Part shown: piece by piece, positions 42,962-51,557 of the stretch
Position numbering within the stretch: the stretch's first letter is position 1
How the letters are laid out: each line of letters starts with the position of its first letter
Assembly (NCBI GenBank): GCA_937891765.1
Contig: CALAGQ010000125.1
Coordinates: 44,067-108,066, forward strand
Source: an uncultured Nitrospina sp.
Lineage (GTDB): Bacteria; Nitrospinota; Nitrospinia; Nitrospinales; VA-1
Reading direction: 5' to 3'
DNA length: 64,000 nucleotides
The notes under the pieces: model-generated
The model's input: only the letters and a program-made list of their open reading frames with translations
Databases searched by the model: none
Told to the model about the DNA's origin: nothing
Program-made: the position numbers and the translations under genes

Positions 42962-43504
42962 TCAGTCTTCGCTGTACAACGCCACCAACCGCTTGTCGAT
43001 AAAATCCATCCTCTCATCTGGAATCATTAACTGCTCTTTTTCCGGATCGCCCTGCACTGCCGAATAGTCCATGTTTGCGGGATTCCGTTTGATCATGCAG
43101 GCAAAGGTAATCGTCTCGGGTTTCTCTTCAACCTCTAGATAATCCACCGCACGGATGAACGAATGCCCGGTGGTGGCAATGTCATCGACAATCAGCCAAT
43201 GCGTATCGGGAGGATAAGTTGCAGCGGCAATCTGAGCATAGTCCAATCGCTTTTTCGGCATGATGTAGAACGGCAAGTTCATCAGTTTGGATAAGTGGTG
43301 ACCAATGCGAATGCCCTGGGTTTCACAACCCACCACCACGCTGAACTTTCCGTGTTGCTTTTGCCATGCTAAAAGTTTTTTCAGAAGGATCTCGCAATAA
43401 GCCTCGTTCATGGCATCCGACAGGTCTCCATACTCATAGGTATAAGTCGATTTTACTCCTGAACTGAGAACAAAATTTCCTTTTTTTGTGATTCTGGAAA
43501 ACAC
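42962..43504 (-). CDS. Phosphoribosyltransferase family protein (orotate-type)
   Basis: 180 residues. WLIVDDIATTGHSFIRAVDYLE is the PRPP-binding signature; VVGCETQGIRIGHHLSKLMNLPFYIMPKKR is the loop that binds the base. The layout is near orotate phosphoribosyltransferase (start with FVLSSGVKSTYTYEYG, the standard OPRT entry), but the catalytic loop is atypical and the protein is short at the C-terminus. It could be a pyrE paralogue or a salvage enzyme. It converges on mltA with no spacer between the stop codons. Confidence 0.78.
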   Translation of the reverse strand: MFSRITKKGNFVLSSGVKSTYTYEYGDLSDAMNEAYCEILLKKLLAWQKQHGKFSVVVGCETQGIRIGHHLSKLMNLPFYIMPKKRLDYAQIAAATYPPDTHWLIVDDIATTGHSFIRAVDYLEVEEKPETITFACMIKRNPANMDYSAVQGDPEKEQLMIPDERMDFIDKRLVALYSED

Positions 43505-43621
43505 TGCGAAAACCCTCCATCGATTGAGTTATAAATCACCACCAGGTGTTAGGCCGACTAGCAAAACTTTATCTGCCGAGCAAGCAGCCAATTCGGATTA
43601 ACAGGCTCTTCCCCTTTGGGT

Positions 43622-43636
43622 CAAGCGTCACGCTTG
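43622..43636. repeat. Triloop hairpin repeat at the pcm stop
   Basis: CAAGCG-TCA-CGCTTG. The TCA loop at 43628-43630 is the pcm stop codon read on the minus strand. The same triloop with other stem bases occurs at 4839, 6008 and 48083. Confidence 0.6.
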
Positions 43637-44296
43637 CCAGCCGTATTTTCCTATTAGTGGAACGAATTTGCAATCGCCTAAATCACGGCGACTGACACGG
43701 CTGCCATTTTTGGTCAACACCACCAGTTTCTGATTATCCGCCTCGCCGACGGGCGCCACCAGCCGACCGCCATCTCCCAACTGCTTGATCAGTGACTCAG
43801 GAATTTCCTTAGCCGAAGCGGTGATCAGGATCGCGTCAAACGGAGCTTGATCGGGCCAGCCATAAGTTCCATCGAACATCTTAAAAACAATGTTCATATA
43901 ACTTAACCCTTCCAGAATTTTTTGGGCTTTGCGGGAAAGGTTGTTCAAACGTTCGATCGTAAAAACCTGACGGGCCAGTTCCGCAATAATCGCTGTTTGG
44001 TAACCGGAGCCGGTACCAATTTCCAGAACTCTTTCTTCGCCTTTCAGACCAAGCGCCGCTGTCATAGCTCCCACTATATAAGGCTGGGAAAGCGTCTGGT
44101 TTTCTCCGATCGGCAGGGGGGTGTCGCCATAGGCCCGGTGTTGCAAGGACTCCTGAGCAAACAGATGACGAGGCACCCGGCTCATCACCTCCATCAGGCG
44201 CAAGTCTTTGATTCCCCGGTCGACTAATTGCTCTTCAACCATTTTGCGGCGCTGCCCAGCGTAAGACTGGATTAACTCCGGAGACAAACGGTTCAT
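43628..44296 (-). CDS. pcm: Protein-L-isoaspartate O-methyltransferase
   Basis: 222 residues, class I SAM-dependent methyltransferase. The SAM loop is LEIGTGSGYQTAIIAEL; the isoaspartyl-binding start has VPRHLFAQESLQHRAYGDTPLPIGENQTLSQPYIV, and ITASAKEIPESLIKQLGDGG the post-motif. It methylates L-isoaspartyl residues for repair of aged proteins. Interest is added by the isoaspartyl peptidase at 7065, which acts on the same bond type but in dipeptides. It is downstream of a small hypothetical gene on the same strand. Confidence 0.95.
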   Translation of the reverse strand: MNRLSPELIQSYAGQRRKMVEEQLVDRGIKDLRLMEVMSRVPRHLFAQESLQHRAYGDTPLPIGENQTLSQPYIVGAMTAALGLKGEERVLEIGTGSGYQTAIIAELARQVFTIERLNNLSRKAQKILEGLSYMNIVFKMFDGTYGWPDQAPFDAILITASAKEIPESLIKQLGDGGRLVAPVGEADNQKLVVLTKNGSRVSRRDLGDCKFVPLIGKYGWQA

Positions 44297-44345
44297 AACC
44301 TCTCCACAAATACGGAAGTTTTATTTATTGAGAAAGCGGTTTCAT

Positions 44346-44660
44346 TCAGGAGAGGAACCGATTGTCCGGGTCCATTTCCTCCCACCTGGCTTTACGAAAC
44401 GGATTCATTCCGGAGAGTGCATAAGGCAGGGCATTCATCTTGCTGGGGTTCTGGTAAAAAACCCACTCCCAGTGGTCGGATCGCTTATCGTATTTGAGAA
44501 GGTAGATATTGTCATCATCCGCTTTGACTTTAAAGTAAGTCGAGCCTTCCCCATACCAGCGGTCAATAACCTCCTCCACCTTGTAACGGCTGTCTTTCAA
44601 GACGAAGGCCACCGGATTTTCCTGTAACTTTGAACCTCTGTAACATTCCACCTTAAACAT
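44346..44660 (-). CDS. Hypothetical protein, 104 aa
   Basis: 104 residues, soluble, alternating strand-rich pattern (FKVECYRGSKLQENPVAFVL, KVEEVIDRWYGEGSTYFKVKA, DNIYLLKYDKRSDHWEWVF), suggesting a small beta-barrel. No family recognised. It begins at ATG 44660 and ends about 50 bases ahead of pcm, so the two may be co-transcribed. The hydrophobic core and aromatic content support a real protein. Confidence 0.6.
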   Translation of the reverse strand: MFKVECYRGSKLQENPVAFVLKDSRYKVEEVIDRWYGEGSTYFKVKADDDNIYLLKYDKRSDHWEWVFYQNPSKMNALPYALSGMNPFRKARWEEMDPDNRFLS

Positions 44661-44728
44661 GCGGTCATGGTATGACTTTCAATAATATTTGTAAAGAGTT
44701 AAAGTCCACTAAACTTGGGGCCAATGAG

Positions 44729-44802
44729 CAATGGCTATTTTTGGCTGGCAACAAGCTGTCTCGGCTTAAGTCCTCTTGCCCAGTTGCCTCCACGGCTAGT
44801 GG
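44729..44802. repeat. REP-like repeat with companion block
   Basis: Companion block CAATGGCT...GGCTGGCAA...TGTCTCGGCTTAAG (44729-44769) is followed by TTGCCCAGTTGCCTC and hairpin CCAC-GGCTA-GTGG (44790-44802). Confidence 0.65.
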
Positions 44803-44869
44803 TTGGGGAATTGCTGTTATAATTCCGGCACGGCCAGAATAAAGTTATTCCACTCCATCACTGTTCACC

Positions 44870-45739
44870 ATGACCGAATCGAAACTGAAAAGAATCCGCC
44901 AGCACCTTGAAAACCTGGTGGGAGAAAGAAACCCCTTCACTCAGCCCCAGCACCTTGAGAAAACAGCGCAATACATATTTGACCAGTTTTCGGCAATGGG
45001 ACTTGAAGTCACTCGCGAGACAGTGAATTTTGAGGGCACCCGGTCGCATAATATTCTGGCACAAACACCCAGCGATGGCAGTGCAAAGAACCTCTTTGTT
45101 CTCGCAGCGCATTACGACTCAGTCCCCGATTCGCCCGGAGCCGACGACAATGCCAGCGCCGTCACGGCACTTTTAGAAATTGCTCACGATCTTTGCCAAG
45201 GCCCATTATTAAAATCCCTCATTTTCGCGGCCTTCACTTTGGAAGAGTATGGGTTCATCGGCGCCAAACATTTTATCGACCACGACCCTGAACGAAAAAA
45301 TCGGCTTGCCGGGATGATCTCTCTGGAGATGGTGGGATTCAAAACAACAGCACCCGACTCGCAGTCCTACCCCCCTTATGTGGATCCTCGCCAGTATCCG
45401 GATACTGGCGACTTCATCGCCGTCGTGGGAAATGAACCTTCGGCGAATCTGGCGCAAAGTTTAGCCCAAGGGATGCTCCGCTCTGTCCCCGCCCTTAAAG
45501 TGGAGACTCTCGTGGTTCCGGGGCAGGGAGAAAATTTTTCAGAGGTTCGGCTGAGCGACCATTCCCCATTTTGGGACGCGGGCATCCCTGCGGTCATGGT
45601 CACCGACACGGCATTTTTCAGGAACCCGAATTACCATCAACCGAGTGACAAGCTGGAAACGCTAGATCTGGAATTCATCCGGGATAACGCGCAGGCGGTG
45701 GCCGGATTCCTGAAGCAATTTCTCTATCAAACAGGTTGA
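44870..45739 (+). CDS. M28 family zinc aminopeptidase
   Basis: 289 residues, no signal peptide. Zinc ligands are visible as HYDSVPDSPGADDNASAV (His and Asp), LEEYGF (Glu-Glu) and the late SDHSPFWDAGIPAVMVTD (His). The fold is the bacterial leucyl aminopeptidase / glutaminyl cyclase type. Substrate unknown. ATG 44870 is followed immediately by a helical lead segment; it is monocistronic. Confidence 0.9.
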   Translation: MTESKLKRIRQHLENLVGERNPFTQPQHLEKTAQYIFDQFSAMGLEVTRETVNFEGTRSHNILAQTPSDGSAKNLFVLAAHYDSVPDSPGADDNASAVTALLEIAHDLCQGPLLKSLIFAAFTLEEYGFIGAKHFIDHDPERKNRLAGMISLEMVGFKTTAPDSQSYPPYVDPRQYPDTGDFIAVVGNEPSANLAQSLAQGMLRSVPALKVETLVVPGQGENFSEVRLSDHSPFWDAGIPAVMVTDTAFFRNPNYHQPSDKLETLDLEFIRDNAQAVAGFLKQFLYQTG

Positions 45740-45842
45740 GGTATCACGAGAAAAAAATAATTTTGCATTATTTTTGCCCTACCCCGAAACTAAAGGTAAC
45801 GGACAAGCCAAACTTATCGGACAACAAATAGAGGAGAAACCT

Positions 45843-46151
45843 ATGAACAAAATTATTTTTTCGTTTTTAATTGTGTTTTTGTTTCAGGGAGTTGCCACCG
45901 CTGACGAGGGAGACCGCGGTTCAGAAAAATTTACAGCTATGAAAAGCAAGGTTCTGGAACATATCGGGAAAAAGCGTGCGGCACTGGATACTTTCGAGAG
46001 TTGCGTCAAGTCTGCCGGCGCCAAAGAAGATATGAAAGTCTGCCGAAAAGAGCACAAAGAAAAGATGGAAAAATTCCGCGAAGCAAACAAAGAACAGCGT
46101 GAAAAGTTTCGATCTAAAAGAAAAGAAAAACGTGACAAGAGCAAAGAATAA
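45843..46151 (+). CDS. Small exported highly charged helical protein
   Basis: 102 residues. Signal peptide (KIIFSFLIVFLFQGVATA, cleavage near TADEG) and a mature part that is almost pure Lys/Glu/Arg helix, with two cysteines (FESCVKSAG, MKVCRKEH) and a C-terminal KEQREKFRSKRKEKRD coiled-coil. AGGAGAAACCT stands ahead of the ATG at 45843. No family is recognised. With the Spy-like protein at 22370 and the Arg/Gln protein at 46284 it forms a set of small charged exported proteins in this window. Confidence 0.65.
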   Translation: MNKIIFSFLIVFLFQGVATADEGDRGSEKFTAMKSKVLEHIGKKRAALDTFESCVKSAGAKEDMKVCRKEHKEKMEKFREANKEQREKFRSKRKEKRDKSKE

Positions 46152-46283
46152 AGAGAGGTATTGTCCCTTCTGCCCAGCAATACGCTGGGCAGAAATTCAT
46201 TTGAGATAGCACGTAGGTGGCGGTCGGAGTCCTGAAACAATTTCTAAATCAAGCCGGGTGTAACGGGGAAAAATAATTGCATA

Positions 46284-46790
46284 TTATCTTCGGCCTCTTT
46301 TACCCTGACCACCACCTTGCTCCTTCATACCTTGCTGGCCCCTACCCTGCTGCCCACCTCTTTGCTGACCCATGCCCTGTTGACCTTGACCACCCCGCTC
46401 ACCACCTTGTCGTTGACCAAACTCGGAACGGCCTCGCTCCTGACGGGTATCCTGACGCCCTTGGCGATTTTTCTGGCGATCATCACGTCGTTCCTGAACA
46501 TTTTCCTGTCTATCCTGCCGGTTTTCCTGACGGGTATCCTGACGCCCTTGGCGATTTTCCTGGCGATCATCACGTCGTTCCTGAACATTTTCCCGTCTAT
46601 CCTGCCGATTTTCCTGTCTCGCGTCTCTTTGCTCCTGACGGTTTTCCTGACGTTCCTCACGGTTCCCTTGAAACTCATCGCGCCTTTGTTGAACCCCGTC
46701 CTCCTCAGTCTGGCTCCACCCGTTGGCAGGAATTAACCCAAAAACCAAAAGAAACCCCAACCCTGCCACCATCCGTTTAGAAACTTTCAT
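46284..46790 (-). CDS. Exported Arg/Gln/Asp repeat protein
   Basis: 168 residues: signal peptide (MKVSKRMVAGLGFLLVFGLI, cleavage after ANGWSQ), then a repeat region built from RQENRQ/RQDRRENVQERRDD units, and a Gly/Gln/Arg-rich tail (GQQRGGQQGRGQQ). Two near-identical 29-residue units are visible at the DNA level (46441-46614). Composition is extreme (Arg and Gln dominate), predicting a disordered or polyampholyte coiled protein. GGAGG lies 5 bases before ATG 46790. No function can be assigned; short exported proteins of this style occur beside metal or stress genes. Confidence 0.65.
   Translation of the reverse strand: MKVSKRMVAGLGFLLVFGLIPANGWSQTEEDGVQQRRDEFQGNREERQENRQEQRDARQENRQDRRENVQERRDDRQENRQGRQDTRQENRQDRQENVQERRDDRQKNRQGRQDTRQERGRSEFGQRQGGERGGQGQQGMGQQRGGQQGRGQQGMKEQGGGQGKRGRR
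46441..46614. repeat. 87-bp tandem repeat, two copies
   Basis: Copies at 46441-46527 and 46528-46614 differ at only a few positions and span 29 codons each of the Arg/Gln protein gene. The period is a multiple of three, so the frame is kept. Confidence 0.85.
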
Positions 46791-46902
46791 ACATTCCTCC
46801 ATTTTTATAAAAAGAAGAAACCGCTGCGGAGTGCCTCCGCTGGGCACTGAAAATGAATAATGGTTTGCGCCATTAGCAACAACTCTCTTCACCTGACGAA
46901 CT

Positions 46903-46934
46903 CTTGCTGATTGGCCGCACGCCTAGTGCCGTGG
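46903..46934. repeat. REP-like hairpin with compensatory stem change
   Basis: GCAC-GCCTA-GTGC (46917-46929), in which both stem arms have changed together from CCAC/GTGG, after TTGCTGATTGGC. It ends just before the stop of the next gene. Confidence 0.65.
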
Positions 46935-46936
46935 GG

Positions 46937-47827
46937 CTATTTTGGGGAAGATTTGCTGAGTTCGTTCATGACCAGCTCGGTTTCCTGCTCAACTTCTTCG
47001 CGTGTCCGCCACTCCCAGACTTTCAAATGGGAGCCCATATAATAGGAATGGTCTAGAAGGGATTCCCCGTCCATAACTCCCAAATTTTCATCTTCGACAT
47101 CGGTCAGCGCTTCATAAATAGGGTTTTCTACCGAAGTATAAAAAAGTTCCGTGTCCTCGGTGCTGATGGGCTTGCCCAGTAGAACTTTGATGGTTGTATC
47201 ATCCATTTCATAATCATCTTTAATGGACTTCAACGCCTCTTCCTGTGAACTGTCCGCCTGCATAGCTTTTTCAATCGCATCCTCAATGGCTTTATTTCGC
47301 TTGGCGAATGGATAATGCGTGTAGCCAAGGTCGTGACCAATATGAAAATCCAGATCAGGAAAATATAAATAGACCCAGTCATCAAAATCGATCTGAACGC
47401 CCTCGGAAATGCCGTACTCTTTGGCCTTATCGGGGTCATCTAAAATCAGCTGATTGTATATTTTCACAAACCGTTTCATGCAGTCATGAACCAGCGCATG
47501 ATAATAGGCATTCATCCGGTACCAGTTATTGCTGGAGTTTTGACCATTGCTCAGTTTTCGGAGCATGAGCATGATCTTTTCCGCATCGCCAAAACGGTGG
47601 GAAATGGGAAAAGCGCTCTCAAGATACTCGCTCAGTTGCTCCTCATTGCCATCGGTTTTCTGAATATTGAGGTGCAGATGGTTCTTGCCGTATTCGACCG
47701 CATGATGAACCAGTCGCTCGTGGTTCAGTTTCCGCTGGTACTCCATATACTGTTTCAACTCATCGGTCTCAGACTCTTTAGAGTGTTCAGGCCGGTTCTG
47801 GGTGATATCTTTGGCGAAAGCTAACAT
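46937..47827 (-). CDS. Hypothetical acidic cytoplasmic protein, 296 aa
   Basis: Not recognised. 296 residues, strongly acidic, no signal or membrane segment. The first half has a helical region with His-rich text (NHERLVHHAVEYGKNHLHL), the middle holds aromatic strand text (DFDDWVYLYFPDLDFHIGHDLGY), and the end LVMNELSKS is a helix. Repeated His/Asp/Glu suggests metal or nucleotide chemistry but no motif stands out. ATG 47827 has GAGAGAG upstream. It is monocistronic between two repeats. Confidence 0.55.
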   Translation of the reverse strand: MLAFAKDITQNRPEHSKESETDELKQYMEYQRKLNHERLVHHAVEYGKNHLHLNIQKTDGNEEQLSEYLESAFPISHRFGDAEKIMLMLRKLSNGQNSSNNWYRMNAYYHALVHDCMKRFVKIYNQLILDDPDKAKEYGISEGVQIDFDDWVYLYFPDLDFHIGHDLGYTHYPFAKRNKAIEDAIEKAMQADSSQEEALKSIKDDYEMDDTTIKVLLGKPISTEDTELFYTSVENPIYEALTDVEDENLGVMDGESLLDHSYYMGSHLKVWEWRTREEVEQETELVMNELSKSSPK

Positions 47828-48214
47828 TTCTCTCTCTTCATAAATGGGTTGGGAAAATCTTATTCTGACGCTTTAGGGTATTGATTTCAAGATAATTTAA
47901 GCCCTTTTCTTTTGCAACTCTTTAATGCCCACTCGCTCCTAGCCGGAGGGGCAACCGGCGAGCCGCCGGTGGCAAATAATAATGGCTTTTATGGGCTAAA
48001 AAAGTTGTCTCGGCTCAAAACACTTTTGCCCGGTTGCCTCCACGGCTAGTGGTCGACTTAACAAGCTATTGCTCCATTGTGTCCGGCGTCACGCTGGTAG
48101 CCTCACGCCAAGTGGCCCGCGGAGAGAGGGTCTCCGCCTTGTGATTGACAAGGCTTGAGCAGTCTGATAGCGTAATTCGATTATTATAAATGATTCACTT
48201 ATTTGGTATAAAGC
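47828..48214. other. Repeat-rich spacer before hflK
   Basis: A 387-base spacer without a gene, densest in the dispersed hairpins: CTCC-TAGCC-GGAG (47936-47948), CCGGC-GAGCC-GCCGG (47955-47969), companion block near 47991-48018, CCAC-GGCTA-GTGG (48040-48052), CCGGCG-TCA-CGCTGG (48083-48097) and TCAC-GCCAA-GTGG (48103-48115). A weak promoter-like TTGACA (48148-48153) precedes hflK. Confidence 0.65.
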
Positions 48215-49249
48215 ATGCCTTGGGACGATTTGCACGAGCCGAAAGGCCCTGAAGATAGGTTTAAAGGAGGCGGAGGTTCACAAAAACCGCCTTTTGAAAT
48301 TCCACAAATTAAAATTCCACAATTCAAACCCTCGATGGTGTTGGGAATCATCCTACTCCTGCTTGTAGTCTGGATTGTGCCGGGAACCTTTTATTTTGTC
48401 GAACCGGATGAAGAAGGCGTGGTCACCCGATTTGGGAAATTCCACCGCACCACTTCACCGGGACTGCATTTCAAGTTTCCCTCCCCCGTCGAGCATGCTG
48501 ATACACCCAAAATTCGTCAGGTACGAAGGGCGGAAATCGGGTTCAGGGCTTCGGAAGGACGGCCTCTGCAAAGGGTTCCCGCCGAATCACTGATGCTGAC
48601 CGGTGACCAGAATATTATCGATATCAATCTCGTTGTTCAGTACCGGATCTTGGATTCGGTGAAGTATCTGTTCAATGTCAGGCGACCCCATAAACTGATT
48701 CGCGATGCCGCAGAGACGGTCATCCGCGGAATTATTGGCAGTAAAAAAATCGATGAGGCATTGACCTCCGGCAAAGCCGAAGTTCAGGTTCTCGCTAAAG
48801 ACCAGATTCAAATACTTCTTGATAAATATGATTCCGGCCTGCAGGTCGTGACCATTCAGCTTCAGGATGTGCATCCTCCTGAGCAGGTCGAAGCCGCGTT
48901 CAAGGATGTTGTCAGCGCCCGGGAAGATAAAGAACGGATGATCAACGAAGCCCAGGGTTACCGCAACGCGATCATCCCGGAAGCACGTGGACAGGCCGCT
49001 AAAATTGTCCGGGAAGCAGAAGGGTATAGAGAAAAAGTCATCAAAACAGCCGAGGGTGATGCCAAACGTTTCCTGCAACAATACGCGGAGTACAAGAAAG
49101 CTCCCGATATCACCCGCAAAAGGCTTTATCTTGAAACCATGGAAGAAATTCTGCCCACCGTCAAAAAGTTTATTATGAATAACAAAAAAGGTAACGGAGT
49201 TTTACCCATCCTCCCTCTGGGCGGCAACCTGATGGGAGGTAATAAATAG
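48215..49249 (+). CDS. hflK: FtsH protease modulator HflK
   Basis: 344 residues. A Gly/Pro-rich cytoplasmic start (FKGGGGSQKPPFEIPQ) is followed by one membrane helix (~43-63, MVLGIILLLLVVWIV). The SPFH/band-7 domain begins at YFVEPDEEGVVTRFGK and a long charged coiled-coil ends at ~310. HflK with HflC forms a cage around FtsH and restrains its degradation of membrane proteins. The two genes are 2 bases apart. Confidence 0.94.
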   Translation: MPWDDLHEPKGPEDRFKGGGGSQKPPFEIPQIKIPQFKPSMVLGIILLLLVVWIVPGTFYFVEPDEEGVVTRFGKFHRTTSPGLHFKFPSPVEHADTPKIRQVRRAEIGFRASEGRPLQRVPAESLMLTGDQNIIDINLVVQYRILDSVKYLFNVRRPHKLIRDAAETVIRGIIGSKKIDEALTSGKAEVQVLAKDQIQILLDKYDSGLQVVTIQLQDVHPPEQVEAAFKDVVSAREDKERMINEAQGYRNAIIPEARGQAAKIVREAEGYREKVIKTAEGDAKRFLQQYAEYKKAPDITRKRLYLETMEEILPTVKKFIMNNKKGNGVLPILPLGGNLMGGNK

Positions 49250-49251
49250 TT

Positions 49252-50103
49252 ATGAAACAAAATTCTCTGATTATAGGCGGCGTTCTCGCCATCGTTATTT
49301 TATCGTCCTCCATGTTCACGGTTCATATGACCCAGAACGCGGTGGTGCTGGAACTGCAAAAACCCAAAGAGATCATTACGAAACCCGGGCTTTATTTCAA
49401 GATTCCTTTCATACAACAGGTGCGGTATTTTTCCAATCAATTGCTGGATAACGATTCCACTCCGGCTGAAGTTATCACCAAAGATAAGAAAAACATGCTG
49501 ATCGATAACTTCACCATGTTCCGCATCGTCGACCCTTTGAAATTTCTGGAAACCGTTCGCGGGGAACAGGGCGCAAGGGCTCGTTTGGACGACATCATTT
49601 ACTCCGAGTTGCGGGTTGAAATAGGTACTCATGGCCTGCACGATATCGTCACGGAAACCCGCGACACGATCATGGCCAAGGTCACCCAAGAAACCAACAT
49701 CAAAGCCGCCGAATATGGCATTGAAGTTGTCGAGGTACGCATCAAGCGCACCGACCTGCCGCCTGAAATCGCCAACTCCATTTTTAACCGGATGCGCACA
49801 GAACGTGAGCGCATCGCCATGGAATACCGTTCCGAAGGAAAAGAAGAAGCCACCAAAATTCGCGCTGAGACAGATAAAGAAAGAACCATTCTGGTCGCCG
49901 AAGCCTACAAGCAGGAACAGTCGGTTCGGGGTGAAGGAGACGCGATCGCGACCAAAATTTATGCCAATGCTTACAACAAAGACCCTAAGTTTTATTCTTT
50001 CATGCGTTCCATGGAAGCTTACAAGAACTCTTTAAAAACCGACACCACTCTCCTTATGTCTGAGGATTCTGATTTCCTGGGATTCCTGAATAAATCCAAA
50101 TAA
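49252..50103 (+). CDS. hflC: FtsH protease modulator HflC
   Basis: 283 residues: one N-terminal membrane helix (LIIGGVLAIVILSSSMFTV), band-7 domain with ALVLELQK-type strand (VVLELQKPKEIITKPGLYFK), the conserved VEVRIKRTDLPPEIANSIFNRM and AEAYKQEQSVRGEGDAIATKIYA. It is the partner of HflK in the FtsH-regulating ring. It ends the hflKC operon. Confidence 0.94.
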   Translation: MKQNSLIIGGVLAIVILSSSMFTVHMTQNAVVLELQKPKEIITKPGLYFKIPFIQQVRYFSNQLLDNDSTPAEVITKDKKNMLIDNFTMFRIVDPLKFLETVRGEQGARARLDDIIYSELRVEIGTHGLHDIVTETRDTIMAKVTQETNIKAAEYGIEVVEVRIKRTDLPPEIANSIFNRMRTERERIAMEYRSEGKEEATKIRAETDKERTILVAEAYKQEQSVRGEGDAIATKIYANAYNKDPKFYSFMRSMEAYKNSLKTDTTLLMSEDSDFLGFLNKSK

Positions 50104-50189
50104 AACTTTTTCCATGACGGGAGTAGCAAAAATCATGGAATATCCTTATTATATAGACTGAGAATCATTCTCTTTACTTATCAGGTGGC

Positions 50190-51557
50190 ATGAGAATACT
50201 CATTGTGGGTGCCGGTATAGTCGGATACAACCTCGCGCGGGAGCTTTCCCAGGAGGGCCATGATATCGCTATCGTGGATCAGGACCCGGAAAGAATCCGA
50301 CGCGTCACGGACACGCTGGATGTTATGGCTGTGGAAGGCAATGCCTGTTTGCCCAGCGTGCTCATAAAGGCGGGGATCAAATCCTCCGAAATGCTGATCG
50401 CGGTCACCGAAAAGGATGAGATCAATTTGCTCTCCTGCTTTCTGGCATCCCGGTTTAATGTTCCCAAGCGATTCGCCAGACTCCGCAACACGGAGTTCAC
50501 CGACAGTGAAAGAGTTTTTTCCCCAGAAGAATTGTTCATCGACCAGGCCATCAACCCCGGCCAGATCATTGTCGAAACCATTTTAAAAATTCTTGAGACT
50601 CCCGGCGTGGTCAGCGTCGCAGAATTTGCTGACGGAGAAGTTCTTCTGCGTGAATTTGACGTACCGGAAAATGCCCCCCTTGCCGGCAAGACCATTCAAG
50701 ATATTCGCACTATCACGCAAATGGATTCGTTTCTGATCGTCGCCATTGTCCGTGATGGCGAACTAGTCATCCCCAAAGATTCGGATATCCTGCAGGCCGG
50801 TGACCGGTTTTACACGCTGATCGACAAAGAGTTTTTACCGTTCCTTTTGCCCATGCTGAACCGGACCCTCGATCAGGTGGAAAAAATAATCATCTATGGT
50901 GCCACCTCCACATCCACTCAGTTAGCCAAGATTCTGGAAGAGGATATGCGTGATGTATGTATCATCGAACCGTCCAGAGAAAAAGCACACAAGGCTGCCG
51001 ATAAACTCAAGCGCACCGTTGTTCAACACGGCAGTGGCACCGACATGGATTTGTTCAACGAGATCAACATGAAGGATGCCGATTTTTTTCTGGCCCTTTC
51101 CCACGATGATGAAAACAATATTCTTTCAGCCCTGTTGGCAAAAAAATATGGCGCTAAACGCGCTCTGGTCATCACCCACGACCCCGAATACCTGCCCATT
51201 CTGAATTCCATTGGCATGGACATCACCATCAACCCAAGACTCATCACGGTTAGTGCCATCCTGAAACATTTGAGAAAGGGCCAGGTTATGTCGGTCTTCA
51301 AATTGATTGAAGACGCCGAGGTGATGGAGATTGGGGTGGAAGAAGACTCTTTCATAGTCAAAAAACAAATCGGCAAAATCAATTTCCCCAAAGGGGCAAT
51401 GATCGGAGCTCTCCTCAGACAGGGAGAAATGATGCTCCCCCGTGACGATGTCACTATCGAAGCGGGTGATTCGGTCATCGTGGTGGCTCTGCCCGGAACC
51501 ATCGAAAAAATCGAGAAACTGTTTGGCCGTAAAAGATCTTTCCTTCCCTTCAGATGA
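50190..51557 (+). CDS. trkA: Trk potassium uptake regulatory protein TrkA
   Basis: 455 residues in two RCK halves, each an NAD-binding fold: ILIVGAGIVGYNLARELSQ at the start and IIYGATSTSTQLAKILEED at ~233. Each is followed by an RCK-C/TrkA-C domain. TrkA binds NAD(H)/ATP and gates the TrkH channel from the cytoplasmic side. The gene overlaps trkH by 4 bases. The second glycine motif is degenerate (GATSTS for GxGxxG), as in many TrkA proteins. Confidence 0.95.
   Translation: MRILIVGAGIVGYNLARELSQEGHDIAIVDQDPERIRRVTDTLDVMAVEGNACLPSVLIKAGIKSSEMLIAVTEKDEINLLSCFLASRFNVPKRFARLRNTEFTDSERVFSPEELFIDQAINPGQIIVETILKILETPGVVSVAEFADGEVLLREFDVPENAPLAGKTIQDIRTITQMDSFLIVAIVRDGELVIPKDSDILQAGDRFYTLIDKEFLPFLLPMLNRTLDQVEKIIIYGATSTSTQLAKILEEDMRDVCIIEPSREKAHKAADKLKRTVVQHGSGTDMDLFNEINMKDADFFLALSHDDENNILSALLAKKYGAKRALVITHDPEYLPILNSIGMDITINPRLITVSAILKHLRKGQVMSVFKLIEDAEVMEIGVEEDSFIVKKQIGKINFPKGAMIGALLRQGEMMLPRDDVTIEAGDSVIVVALPGTIEKIEKLFGRKRSFLPFR

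Noticed and set aside
46441..46614. Tandem repeat considered as a CRISPR array
   Set aside because: The two 87-bp units are contiguous and coding, with no repeat-spacer alternation and no cas genes in the window.
46317..46736. A 139-residue Leu/Ile/Thr-rich open frame on the plus strand opposite the Arg/Gln repeat gene
   Set aside because: It is the mirror of the repetitive coding sequence. The minus-strand frame has a signal peptide, a GGAGG site and a coherent composition; the plus-strand frame has none.
48148..48176. TTGACA followed at 17 bases by TAGCGT as the hflK promoter
   Set aside because: The -10 element matches the consensus poorly; mentioned only in the spacer note.
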